DNA of 64,000 nt from CADEDV01 sp964437415 (GTDB lineage Bacteria; Bacteroidota; Bacteroidia; Chitinophagales; Chitinophagaceae): contig CAYTGN010000002.1 in assembly GCA_964437415.1 (NCBI GenBank), positions 62,001 through 126,000 of the forward strand. Reading direction: 5' to 3'. Below are positions 8,911 through 16,997 of this stretch, piece by piece; position 1 is the stretch's first letter, and each line of letters opens with the position of its first letter. A program made the translations under genes and the position numbers. The notes below the pieces were generated by a model. The model was not told the origin of the DNA and did not search any database. It saw nothing but the letters and a program-made list of their open reading frames with translations.

Positions 8911-8945
8911 AAAAGGGGGCTGCTCAAAGAGCGGCTCCCTTTTTT
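8911..8945 (+). terminator. Intrinsic terminator after pdhB
   Basis: A 15-bp stem (8911-8925 with 8929-8943, two G-U pairs) closes a 3-base loop and runs into T's. It starts 24 bases after the pdhB stop. The lower stem is A/T, so it may also work on the other strand. Confidence 0.85.
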
Positions 8946-9236
8946 CGGGCTCAATACTTCACAATCCTGTAAGTTCCTGTTTATCATGATTTTTGACGAT
9001 AACAATGTGCAAAAAAAAGTTTCCCTGTTTTGCAGCGTTTTAGATGTTAAACTGCATCTTTGTAATGGTTTTTCATAGGATATTGGATTTTAAAACGAGG
9101 CTGGGTTTCTACCCGGCTTCTATTTTTTGGCAGTAGTAGCATTCATTCTTCTATTCATCTCCAATCACAATGTTTCCTCTTTGCAGCGGTCATAATCTAT
9201 GGCAAATCAGCTATTTTTACGCATTAAAAAAGAGTC
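8946..9236. other. Non-coding gap between pdhB and the response regulator
   Basis: With the terminator at 8911-8945 this forms the only gene-free stretch over 300 bases. It holds a second terminator-like hairpin (9097-9128) and two copies of TTTGCAGCG (near 9029 and 9180). No ORF, tRNA or known riboswitch is visible. A weak -7-like CATCTTTG lies near 9055. A short RNA ending at 9128 is possible but unproven. Confidence 0.4.
9097..9128 (+). terminator. Second intrinsic terminator-like hairpin
   Basis: GAGGCTGGGT (9097-9106) pairs with ACCCGGCTTC (9111-9120) with two wobble pairs and a 4-base loop, followed by TATTTTTT. It lies ~150 bases past the pdhB terminator, so it ends a different transcript or acts as a backup. 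Confidence 0.6.
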
Positions 9237-10397
9237 ATGGCCGATATACTGATTATTGATGATGAAAAGGCTATCCGCAAGACCCTCACCGAGATACTTT
9301 CCTTTGAAGGCTACAAGATCGAAGAAGCGGCAGACGGCGAAGAAGGCCTTAAAAAATTCAAGGACAAGACTTATGATGTAGTACTCTGCGACATCAAAAT
9401 GCCCAAATTAGATGGGATAGAGTTCTTGCAAAAGGCTGGTGAAACCAATCCCGATGTTCCCATTATCATGATATCCGGTCACGGCAACATTGAAACTGCT
9501 GTAGAAGCCGTTAAAAAAGGGGCTTACGACTATATTTCCAAGCCGCCTGACCTGAACCGCCTGCTTATTACTATCCGCAACGCAATGGACAAAAGCAGCC
9601 TGGTGACGGAAACAAAAGTGCTGAAAAGAAAAGTGGGCCGGGTGCAGGAAATGATAGGTGATTCTGTGCCTATTAAGAAGATCAAGGAAACGATTGAAAA
9701 AGTGGCGCCAACAGATGCCCGTATCCTCATTACCGGCGAAAACGGGGTGGGGAAAGAATTGGTGGCCCGCTGGATACATGAAAAAAGCAACCGTGCCAAC
9801 GGACCGATCATTGAAGTGAACTGTGCGGCCATTCCCAGCGAACTGATCGAAAGCGAATTATTCGGACACGAAAAAGGTTCATTTACTTCTGCTATCAAAC
9901 AAAGAATAGGAAAATTCGAGTCGGCCAATGGTGGCACTCTTTTCTTAGATGAAATTGGTGATATGAGCCCCAATGCGCAGGCCAAAGTGCTGAGAGCTTT
10001 GCAGGAAGGAAAGATTACCCGGGTGGGGGCAGATAAAGATATTAATGTAGATGTGAGAGTGATTGCGGCTACCAATAAAGACCTGTTGAAAGAAGTGGAA
10101 ACGAAAAATTTCCGCCTCGACCTTTATCACCGCCTCAGCGTAATCCTCATTCATGTACCATCACTCAATGACAGGCGGGATGATATTCCCCTGCTGGTGG
10201 ATCAGTTTCTCGATGATATCTGCGCTGACTACGGTACAGCCCGCAAAAATATTGATGACGATGCTATCAACCTGTTGCAGCAATATAACTGGACGGGGAA
10301 TATCCGTGAACTGAGAAATGTAGTGGAAAGGTTGGTTATTCTTTCCGGCAAAACCATCACGGCAGAAGATGTGAAGAACTATGTGATGCCAAAATAG
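9237..10397 (+). CDS. NtrC-like response regulator: receiver + AAA+, no DNA-binding domain
   Basis: A 386-residue protein of the sigma-54 activator family. The receiver domain (1-120) has the phosphoacceptor Asp52 in VVLCDIKMPKLDG and acidic DDE at 8-10. The AAA+ domain (about 140-365) has Walker A GENGVGKE, Walker B GGTLFLDEIGDM and an RELRNVVERL end. Two features are odd. The sigma-54 contact loop, normally GAFTGA, reads GSFTSA (214-219). The protein also stops at ITAEDVKNYVMPK, where the Fis-type helix-turn-helix normally begins, so there is no visible DNA-binding domain. The stop is clean and the next gene is convergent, so this is not an obvious frameshift. No histidine kinase is adjacent. 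It may act from solution or no longer work with sigma-54. Confidence 0.9.
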   Translation: MADILIIDDEKAIRKTLTEILSFEGYKIEEAADGEEGLKKFKDKTYDVVLCDIKMPKLDGIEFLQKAGETNPDVPIIMISGHGNIETAVEAVKKGAYDYISKPPDLNRLLITIRNAMDKSSLVTETKVLKRKVGRVQEMIGDSVPIKKIKETIEKVAPTDARILITGENGVGKELVARWIHEKSNRANGPIIEVNCAAIPSELIESELFGHEKGSFTSAIKQRIGKFESANGGTLFLDEIGDMSPNAQAKVLRALQEGKITRVGADKDINVDVRVIAATNKDLLKEVETKNFRLDLYHRLSVILIHVPSLNDRRDDIPLLVDQFLDDICADYGTARKNIDDDAINLLQQYNWTGNIRELRNVVERLVILSGKTITAEDVKNYVMPK

Positions 10398-10415
10398 CCT
10401 GTCCGGCAACTACTC

Positions 10416-11312
10416 TTATTCAGTTACGGGTTCCCTGCCTATTTCATCTGTAAATTGTTTTACCTCTTCTAATGAACGGAGGTGGGTCAGGTTTTGCGGA
10501 TGGCGCTCTATACAGCTGCATGCCGGCCCGGAAATAAAAATTTTTTGCCCGGGAAAAACCCTGCAGGTTGAATCAATAAAGTCATTCAGTTTTATACCGT
10601 CAAGTTGTGTGATGACATGAGTGTAGAGATGTGTGACAGGGTAACAACCGGCATAATATTCAAGGGCAGAGGTTTCCACAGCAGTACCAAAGTAAGTGGT
10701 TCTTACGCCTTTTTTTCGCAGCAAATAATTCACCACCAGCAGCGGGATTTCATGTTTTTCTCCGGGGGGTGAAAAAACGATCACATTACTTTTATTATCC
10801 ACTGCCGGGGGCAGTTTGTCAATAGCACTGATGATTTTTTTCCGGATGATATTGCTGGAAAAATGTTCCTGGGCAGGGATCACATGATTGGTCATCCACA
10901 ACAGGCCAATACGCTGCAGGAAAGGGTAGAAGACATAAAAGATGGCATTCTCAATACCGATTTGTGCCAGCAGGTTATTGCAAACTGCCTCAAAACCGTT
11001 TTTGTCGAACATGATGCTGGCCTCTGTCAATTGATGCACAAACACCTCGTAGTCGCATCGGGAAGGTTTGATCTTGTCAATCTCCGCCTTTATCTCTTCA
11101 GGGCTCATTGCAGCAATCCGGGATATCTTATAACCATGATGATAAAGAAACGAAATACGCAGCAGTTCCTTCAGATCATCACAGTCATAAGTGCGGTGGC
11201 TGCTTTCCTTTCTTTTGGGTTTAAAAAACTGGTAGCGCTGCTCCCATATCCGCAACGTATGTGCCTTGATGCCACAAAGATTTTCTATGTCCCGTATGCT
11301 GAATGTATTCAT
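10416..11312 (-). CDS. CarH/LitR-like MerR-family regulator with cobalamin-binding domain
   Basis: A 298-residue regulator. Residues 1-70 are a MerR winged helix (FSIRDIENLCGIKAHTLRIWEQRY). A four-helix B12-binding-2 domain (about 85-165) contains LLWMTNHVIPAQEH, which fits the W-x9-EH motif that packs on adenosylcobalamin in CarH. The C-terminal Rossmann B12 domain holds PPGEKHEIPLLVV, with the candidate lower-ligand His in an ExHxxP context, and ends in a short Cys-containing segment. Known CarH/LitR proteins bind adenosylcobalamin, repress in the dark and release DNA on illumination, often at carotenoid genes. No carotenoid gene is in the window; the nearest candidate target is its own divergent promoter region. 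The light response is inference. Confidence 0.88.
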   Translation of the reverse strand: MNTFSIRDIENLCGIKAHTLRIWEQRYQFFKPKRKESSHRTYDCDDLKELLRISFLYHHGYKISRIAAMSPEEIKAEIDKIKPSRCDYEVFVHQLTEASIMFDKNGFEAVCNNLLAQIGIENAIFYVFYPFLQRIGLLWMTNHVIPAQEHFSSNIIRKKIISAIDKLPPAVDNKSNVIVFSPPGEKHEIPLLVVNYLLRKKGVRTTYFGTAVETSALEYYAGCYPVTHLYTHVITQLDGIKLNDFIDSTCRVFPGQKIFISGPACSCIERHPQNLTHLRSLEEVKQFTDEIGREPVTE

Positions 11313-11321
11313 TTCCTGACC

Positions 11322-11354
11322 CTAAATTATCATTCTCCCGCTTAAAACGACAAA
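11322..11354 (-). promoter_or_regulatory. Putative promoter of the MerR/B12 regulator gene
   Basis: On the minus strand TTTG is followed after 21 bases by TAATTTAG, one mismatch from TAnnTTTG, ending 9 bases before the ATG. The spacing fits Bacteroidota promoters. It lies in the shared upstream region with lepB, so binding here could affect both genes. Confidence 0.4.
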
Positions 11355-11446
11355 AAACCGCTGGTTTGGTTTAGCAAAACTTTGAATTATTATATTTTGA
11401 CAGGCTGATATTTATGATATTTTTGTCAGCTACTAAAAACCGGTTC

Positions 11447-12964
11447 ATGCCCTTACAGCACATATTCATCGTTTATCTCATAGGAACACTGATCGTTTTT
11501 CTTCCTTCATTCGGCTTTGCAAAACTATTTGTAAAAGCAGGGGCGCCGGCATGGAAGGCTTATGTGCCATTTTACAATACATGGGTGATGCAGGATCTTG
11601 CCAAAAGACCCAAACACTGGGTGTTCTGGCAGTTCATTCCGGTGGTGGGCTGGTTCATCAGCCCGGGTATCTTTATTGAATTTGCTAAAGTGTTTGGAAG
11701 ATTCTCTCTCGGGCAGCACACCCTTGCCTCCTTGTTCGCACCTTTCTATTTCCCTTATTTGGCTTATAAAGAAGACCCGAAATTCATTGGCGCTGAGGGA
11801 GTGAAAAAACATAAAAAGCAAAGCTGGAGAGAGTGGGTTGATGCAGCAATCTTTGCCGTTATAGCAGCTACTTTGATCAGAACTTTTGTTTTTGAAGCTT
11901 ACACCATCCCATCAGGCTCAATGGAAAAAACATTACTGGTCAGGGATTTTCTTTTTGTTAGCAAGCTGAGTTATGGCCCGAGGATACCCAATACACCCTT
12001 ATCATTTCCATTTGTTCACAACTACCTGCCTGTAACCAATGGTAAATCTTATTCAGAAGCGATTAAGTTGCCATATACAAGATGGTTTGCTTCTTCGCCA
12101 AAAAGAGGGGATGTCGTGGTGTTCAATTTCCCGGCAGGCGATACGGTTATTCATAAAGAAGGATATGAATCTGCGCAGCCCTATTATGATTTTGTCCGGG
12201 CAAGAGGCAGGGAAAATGTATGGAATGATCCGGAACTAAAACCCATTGTAGCGCATCCTGTTGATAAAACTGATAATTATATCAAGCGTTGTGTGGCAGT
12301 GGCCGGGGATATGGTGGAAGTGAGGGATGGTGTTGTTTATTGCAATGGTCAGCAGGAGAAAATTCCCCCTCATTCTGAAATGATGTACACCGTTACAACA
12401 AACCGCTTCCTCGACCAGGATATAATGAAGGAAGAATATAATGTGGATCTCGACAAAGGAGAATATTATGCTACCGGTCAAAGACCCAATGAGTACAAAA
12501 TGCTGCTTACAGCGAAGGCCAAAGAAAAAATGCAGCAATCAGGTTTGGTCATTTCCATCCAGCCTGATGTTATGCCGGCTGGTAACGGTAAAGAGCTTTT
12601 CCCTTACGATGGAAGACACCCGTGGTCAAGAGATAATTACGGACCGGTTTGGATTCCCAAAAAAGGAGATTCCGTTGAACTCAATGATTCAACCTATACA
12701 TTTTATGAAAGAACAATCCGGGTGTATGAGAAAAACGATTTTTATAAAAAGGACGGTCGTTTTTACCTGAATGGTGCAGAGGTCAGTTCCTATACCTTTA
12801 AAATGGATTATTACTGGATGATGGGGGATAACCGGCAGGGTTCTCAGGACAGCCGCTATTGGGGTTTTGTGCCTGAGGATCGCATTGTAGGCAAGGCATG
12901 GATGATCTGGTTCAGTTGGGAGGGCGGCCCCCGGTGGAACCGGTTATTCAACATTGTAAGATAA
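11447..12964 (+). CDS. lepB: Signal peptidase I, long form with extra N-terminal membrane domain
   Basis: Signal peptidase I cleaves signal peptides from exported proteins at the outer face of the inner membrane. From the ATG at 11447 the protein has 505 residues, against 324 in E. coli. Residues 1-125 are an extra membrane region with two or three hydrophobic helices (DUF5684-like by appearance). The peptidase follows: a membrane anchor, Ser158 in IPSGSMEKTLL, the general-base Lys280 in YIKRCVAVAGDMVEV, a long insertion, and the late box MMGDNRQGSQDSRYWGFVPEDRIVGKA. The catalytic dyad is intact. An in-frame ATG 33 bases upstream is possible but would add a polar stretch. A terminator follows 10 bases after the stop. 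Confidence 0.93.
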   Translation: MPLQHIFIVYLIGTLIVFLPSFGFAKLFVKAGAPAWKAYVPFYNTWVMQDLAKRPKHWVFWQFIPVVGWFISPGIFIEFAKVFGRFSLGQHTLASLFAPFYFPYLAYKEDPKFIGAEGVKKHKKQSWREWVDAAIFAVIAATLIRTFVFEAYTIPSGSMEKTLLVRDFLFVSKLSYGPRIPNTPLSFPFVHNYLPVTNGKSYSEAIKLPYTRWFASSPKRGDVVVFNFPAGDTVIHKEGYESAQPYYDFVRARGRENVWNDPELKPIVAHPVDKTDNYIKRCVAVAGDMVEVRDGVVYCNGQQEKIPPHSEMMYTVTTNRFLDQDIMKEEYNVDLDKGEYYATGQRPNEYKMLLTAKAKEKMQQSGLVISIQPDVMPAGNGKELFPYDGRHPWSRDNYGPVWIPKKGDSVELNDSTYTFYERTIRVYEKNDFYKKDGRFYLNGAEVSSYTFKMDYYWMMGDNRQGSQDSRYWGFVPEDRIVGKAWMIWFSWEGGPRWNRLFNIVR

Positions 12965-12974
12965 AACTCCGACC

Positions 12975-12996
12975 CCCTTCGTAAGAAGGGTTTTTT
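12975..12996 (+). terminator. Intrinsic terminator after lepB
   Basis: CCCTTC and GAAGGG pair around a GTAA loop and are followed by six T's. Confidence 0.8.
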
Positions 12997-13023
12997 GATT
13001 TCATATAGTTGTAAATTGCTTAT

Positions 13024-13509
13024 ATGAAAGAAAGGAAATTTGAATTTGCATACGAAGTGTATGAAGACATCAGCCGGTTGGATGAAAAAGACGCCTGGTT
13101 GCTGAATGAAGCGAGGCAAATAACTGACCAGGCTTATGCACCTTATTCAAATTTTCATGTAGGAGCCGTTGCCATTCTTGAAGATGGCCAGATCGTAGCA
13201 GGCACCAACCAGGAAAACGCATCTTATCCTGTAGGCATTTGCGCCGAAAGAGTGCTGCTGGGATCTGCAGCCACCATTCACCCTGGTATTCCTATCATTA
13301 GCATGGCTGTCAGTTACAAAAGCAAAGAAAACGAAAGCGATCACCCCATTTCTCCCTGCGGCATGTGCCGCCAGGCATTATTGGAATACGAGACAAGATC
13401 AAAAAAACCGATTCGTCTTATTCTAAGCGGCCAGGAAGGAAAAGTTTATGTCATAAAAACTGCGCATCACCTGTTACCATTTGCTTTTACGAGTGATGAG
13501 TTAATATAA
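13024..13509 (+). CDS. cdd: Cytidine deaminase
   Basis: A 161-residue cytidine/deoxycytidine deaminase of the pyrimidine salvage pathway, acting in the cytoplasm. The zinc site is complete: Cys73 and the catalytic Glu75 in GICAERVLL, then Cys112 and Cys115 in SPCGMCRQ. AYAPYSNFHVGA and GTNQENASYPVG are the usual substrate-binding segments. Length fits the tetrameric one-domain type. It has its own upstream gap after the lepB terminator and ends 1 base from the convergent ogt gene, with no hairpin between them. Confidence 0.95.
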   Translation: MKERKFEFAYEVYEDISRLDEKDAWLLNEARQITDQAYAPYSNFHVGAVAILEDGQIVAGTNQENASYPVGICAERVLLGSAATIHPGIPIISMAVSYKSKENESDHPISPCGMCRQALLEYETRSKKPIRLILSGQEGKVYVIKTAHHLLPFAFTSDELI

Positions 13510-13510
13510 A

Positions 13511-14008
13511 CTAAAAAAGCGTCTGCACTCCATACGCCACTTTCATCTCATGCTCCAGCAACCATTTTTTTCTCCATAATCCACCTGCATAACCGACTAA
13601 CTCTTTGTTTGAACCAATCACCCTGTGGCAGGGAACAATGATGGCGATATTATTTTTCCCATTTGCATTGGCAACAGCTCTTGTGGCTTTGCTGTCACCT
13701 GTGCGGCGGGCCAGTTCTAAGTAGCTGATGGTTTTTGCAAAGGGAATTGCGATCAGCTCATTCCATACTTCCTGCTGAAATGGGGTGCCCGGCTGGTTCA
13801 GAGGCAATTCAAACTGCCTGCGCTGCCCGTTAAAATATTGTATCAATTGCTCCACACAATTAATGAGCATTGGCGGAATCGCTTTCTTTTTCGATGCTGT
13901 TTTTTGAGAACTGTCAAGAAAACTTACTTCAGTAATATAATCTTCCGTTCCGCTAACTTTCAGCTGGCCAACAGGTGAATGATAATATGTGGAGTATAGC
14001 TCTGCCAT
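13511..14008 (-). CDS. ogt: Methylated-DNA-[protein]-cysteine S-methyltransferase
   Basis: A 165-residue suicide repair enzyme that moves the alkyl group from O6-alkylguanine in DNA to its own Cys. The active Cys127 lies in IIVPCHRVIGSN; the recognition-helix region GTPFQQEVWNELIAIPFAKTISYLELA and the arginine-finger segment SKATRAVANAN are present, and GYAGGLWRKKWLLEHE closes the domain. It lacks the extra Ada domains and is the Ogt type. It starts immediately after the stop of the csaA-like gene, so the two are very likely co-transcribed and translationally linked. Confidence 0.95.
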   Translation of the reverse strand: MAELYSTYYHSPVGQLKVSGTEDYITEVSFLDSSQKTASKKKAIPPMLINCVEQLIQYFNGQRRQFELPLNQPGTPFQQEVWNELIAIPFAKTISYLELARRTGDSKATRAVANANGKNNIAIIVPCHRVIGSNKELVGYAGGLWRKKWLLEHEMKVAYGVQTLF

Positions 14009-14344
14009 TTACCCGATCTTATGACCGTTGTTTACCGGTCGTTCCGGCTGCAATAAAATTACATCGTTATTGGCATCATAAATACCCAGCACCAGGCATT
14101 CGCTGATAAAATCAGCGATCTGTTTGGGTGGAAAATTTACAACAGCGATCACCTGCCTGTTGAGCAGTTCATCTTTTGTATAATGTACTGTGATCTGTGC
14201 AGAAGATTGTTTGATGCCTATCTCCGGGCCAAAATCCACTTTCAGTTTATAGGCAGGCTTGCGGGCTTTGGGAAAATCATCCGCTTCAACAATGGTTCCG
14301 GCCCGCATATCCACTTTTTCAAAATCACTCCAACTGATGCTCAT
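14009..14344 (-). CDS. csaA: CsaA-family tRNA-binding domain protein
   Basis: A 111-residue stand-alone OB-fold protein of the CsaA/EMAP-II-like tRNA-binding family. The segments WSDFEKVDMRAGTIVEADDF, KLKVDFGPEIGIKQSSAQI, VIAVVNFPPKQIADFISE and LVLGIYD are characteristic. CsaA in Bacillus was described as an export-related chaperone, and the fold binds tRNA in other settings, so the role here is open. It is the first gene of a two-gene unit with ogt, with no gap between stop and start. Confidence 0.88.
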   Translation of the reverse strand: MSISWSDFEKVDMRAGTIVEADDFPKARKPAYKLKVDFGPEIGIKQSSAQITVHYTKDELLNRQVIAVVNFPPKQIADFISECLVLGIYDANNDVILLQPERPVNNGHKIG

Positions 14345-14406
14345 GTATCTAAATTTTATCTAAACTAAAGATTTGTTGGCAAAACAGGCTGCCTGTAGTA
14401 AAAAAG

Positions 14407-14421
14407 AGGTATGGCATACCT
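14407..14421. repeat. Palindromic repeat AGGTATGGCATACCT, copy 1
   Basis: Seven-base arms surround a single central base. The following 13 bases (TGTCCGTTTTTGTTG region) also resemble the flank of the copy at 53528. It lies in the gap between csaA and the Gfo/Idh/MocA gene. Confidence 0.6.
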
Positions 14422-14503
14422 GTCCGTTTTTGTTGAATACAATAGGAGCATAATTTTTTGACGGTTTTTACTGTTCATTCTAACTTACCGGAAATTTCTT
14501 CGC

Positions 14504-15946
14504 ATGACCCCTACAAAAAAAAGCATGATTCTGTCACGACGCAGGTTTATCCGTAACACTTCACTCGTTGGCGCTGGTTTTTTTATTGTGCCCCGACATG
14601 TGCTGGGAAGGGGGCATGTGGCGCCCAGCGATAAACTGAACATTGCCGGGATAGGTGCCGGCGGCAAAGGCACCAGCGATCTTGCAGAATTTGCCAAAAG
14701 CCCGAAAGTGAATATAGTGGCCTTGTGCGATGTGGATGACAGGCAGGCCAAAAAATCCCGGGAAAGTTTCCCCAAAGCCTCTTATTACAGGGATTTCAGG
14801 GAGATGCTGGAAAATGAAAAAAATAATATTGATGCCTGCAGCATTTCCACTCCTGATCACACCCATGCTGTAGCCACACTGGCTGCCATGCAACTTGGCA
14901 AACATGTTTATACACAAAAACCGCTTACTCATAGTATTTATGAAGCAAGAGTGCTGACAGAAGCTGCAAAAAAATATAAAGTGGTGACCCAAATGGGCAA
15001 CCAAGGTGGCTCAGGCGATGGTGTAAGAAAAGCAAAAGAAATATATGATGCAGGAATGATCGGTACCGTATCAGAAGCTCATGCATGGACCAACCGCCCG
15101 GTATGGCCGCAAGGCATACCTACACCATCTGGCAAACATGATGTTCCGGCTGAGCTTGACTGGGATCTTTGGCTTGGCCCTGCACAGCATATTGATTTCA
15201 ACCCGGCCTACCTGCCTTTTAACTGGAGAGGATGGTGGACTTTTGGCACCGGGGCTTTGGGTGATATGGCCTGCCACATTATGGACCCTATTTTCCGCAT
15301 TTTACCAATAAACTATCCCAATTCAGCAGAATGCAGTGTCGCCACCATTTGGAAAGAGATGTGGGATGATACGCAAAATATTGATGCATGCCCGCCTGCT
15401 TCTATCATTCATCTCAATTTTCCACGGAAGGATGGCAAAGGCAATATCAAAGTATCCTGGTATGATGGCGGCTTGCTGCCCAAACGGCCGGATGAATTAT
15501 TGCCGGAAGAACCATTTGGTAACTGGGATGGCGGTGTTTTATTCATAGGAACAAAGGGAAGGCTTTTGCTGGACTGCTATGGCGGCAATCCAAGATTGTT
15601 ACCAACACGACTGATGAAAGAAAAAGTAATGCCAAAAGAAACGATCAAAAGAGTTCCGGAAGGGCATTACCTGCAATGGGTGAATGCCTGCATTGCAGGA
15701 TATGGAAATGCCAAAACCAGTTCGCCGTTTGAGTTTGCAGGGCCTTTCACCGAAAGTATCCTGATGGGGAATCTTGCAATACGAAGCTGGATGATGAAAA
15801 ATCCGAACCTGAAAGGATGGGATGACAAATATCTTGGGCGCAAGAAATTGTTGTGGGATGCAAAGAATATGAAGATCACCAATTTTGATGAAGCCAATCA
15901 GTTTGTAAGGAGAGAATACAGGGACGGGTGGAGCCTGAATTTATAG
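14504..15946 (+). CDS. Tat-exported Gfo/Idh/MocA family oxidoreductase
   Basis: A 480-residue NAD(P)-dependent oxidoreductase of the Gfo/Idh/MocA family, whose members oxidise or reduce sugars, inositols and related compounds. The N-terminus carries a twin-arginine signal (SRRRFIRNTSLVGAG), so it should be exported folded with its cofactor. The Rossmann domain follows (LNIAGIGAGGKGTSDLAE, VALCDVDD), then ISTPDHTHAVATLAAMQLGKHVYTQKPL with the family EKP motif written QKP. The C-terminal domain has a GDMACHIMDPIF segment. An ATG at 14525 would also keep the RR motif. No sugar operon surrounds it, so the substrate is unknown. Confidence 0.9.
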   Translation: MTPTKKSMILSRRRFIRNTSLVGAGFFIVPRHVLGRGHVAPSDKLNIAGIGAGGKGTSDLAEFAKSPKVNIVALCDVDDRQAKKSRESFPKASYYRDFREMLENEKNNIDACSISTPDHTHAVATLAAMQLGKHVYTQKPLTHSIYEARVLTEAAKKYKVVTQMGNQGGSGDGVRKAKEIYDAGMIGTVSEAHAWTNRPVWPQGIPTPSGKHDVPAELDWDLWLGPAQHIDFNPAYLPFNWRGWWTFGTGALGDMACHIMDPIFRILPINYPNSAECSVATIWKEMWDDTQNIDACPPASIIHLNFPRKDGKGNIKVSWYDGGLLPKRPDELLPEEPFGNWDGGVLFIGTKGRLLLDCYGGNPRLLPTRLMKEKVMPKETIKRVPEGHYLQWVNACIAGYGNAKTSSPFEFAGPFTESILMGNLAIRSWMMKNPNLKGWDDKYLGRKKLLWDAKNMKITNFDEANQFVRREYRDGWSLNL

Positions 15947-15978
15947 AAGTACGAACTGCAAGGTTGTTATTCTTCAGT

Positions 15979-16845
15979 TCACTCCAGCAAATTAGCCAGG
16001 TCGATCAGTTCTGCCTGCTTATATTTTTCTTTTTCCCTGTCAAAACATTTGCTGAATTCTTCAAGCAGGTGACGGATAACTGCTTTATTTTTTTGTGGCT
16101 TGAAGTAATGACTGGTAGGCGGAACAGCAATCCGGCGGAAGTAATTTTCAACGTCCTGGTGAGTGAAAACCTGCCCAGATGTGGGATCAATAAAAAATTC
16201 GATCTTATGCTGCGGGTTTGGAAGGGTTTCGTCGGAATAACCGGGTTTGAAATAGGCCATCACAAACTGTTTGGGAAAATTAACGGCCCTTACCGGGATG
16301 TCTAACAACTCGCAAAGAAGCAGGTAAAGAATTCCATTGCTGAGTTGATTGCCACGTTTGGCCTCAATGGTTTTGTGCAACAGGAATTCGTTAGGTTCTT
16401 TGTAACTTATTTCTGTTCCTTTTAACCCGTAATAACTGTACAGGATGCTTGTCACCACGTTGATCTGTTCAAGCGGGGTGAGATAGTTGTTCAACTCCAG
16501 CCAGATATTCCTTCTCACTTTTTCCACTTCGTTCAGCACCGGCGCAGTAGAAATTTCCGGATACTGAAATTTAGACACCAGCAAAGAACCAAGCATCAGG
16601 TCGTGGTGACCGGACACATTCCATTGGTGAAGGTCATCAGTGAGGTCGCGGTAATGGAGCCGATGAATCAGCATCTCGATCCTTTGCTGCACCGGCTCTT
16701 CGGGTGTGGTTTCCCAAAGATGCTCGAGGCTGGGGATGATCGGTTTACCATAGTCAACGATCTTTTTGCTGACTGCGTCAAACACTTCTTCATCTGGATC
16801 ATCAATCAGATGAAGCAAGGCTGTTATTTCCCTGTTTGTTTCCAT
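15979..16845 (-). CDS. SirB1/transglutaminase-like family protein
   Basis: A 288-residue cytoplasmic-looking protein. The first ~90 residues are HEAT-like helices (ITALLHLIDDPDEEVFDAVSKKI). The core resembles the SirB1 N-terminal, transglutaminase-like domain: LTPLEQINVVTSILYSYYGLKG, then RGNQLSNGILYLLLCELLDIPVRAVNFPKQFVMAY and IEFFIDPTSGQVFT. The family Cys/His/Asp triad is not obvious, because the position after GNQLSNG is not Cys, so it may be non-catalytic. The function of this family is poorly defined. It converges with the Gfo/Idh/MocA gene. Confidence 0.72.
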   Translation of the reverse strand: METNREITALLHLIDDPDEEVFDAVSKKIVDYGKPIIPSLEHLWETTPEEPVQQRIEMLIHRLHYRDLTDDLHQWNVSGHHDLMLGSLLVSKFQYPEISTAPVLNEVEKVRRNIWLELNNYLTPLEQINVVTSILYSYYGLKGTEISYKEPNEFLLHKTIEAKRGNQLSNGILYLLLCELLDIPVRAVNFPKQFVMAYFKPGYSDETLPNPQHKIEFFIDPTSGQVFTHQDVENYFRRIAVPPTSHYFKPQKNKAVIRHLLEEFSKCFDREKEKYKQAELIDLANLLE

Positions 16846-16997
16846 GGTGGAGATTCTTGCACAATATCTTTATTGCAACTGAAAGCGAATAGTTAAACTT
16901 TTCCACAGGGGTGGAGAAGAGAGAGTCAGGAGTTTGTAGCCAGAAAGCACTTATAATTTTCAACCGCTATAAGTCCACCAATAAACCAATTTACTAA

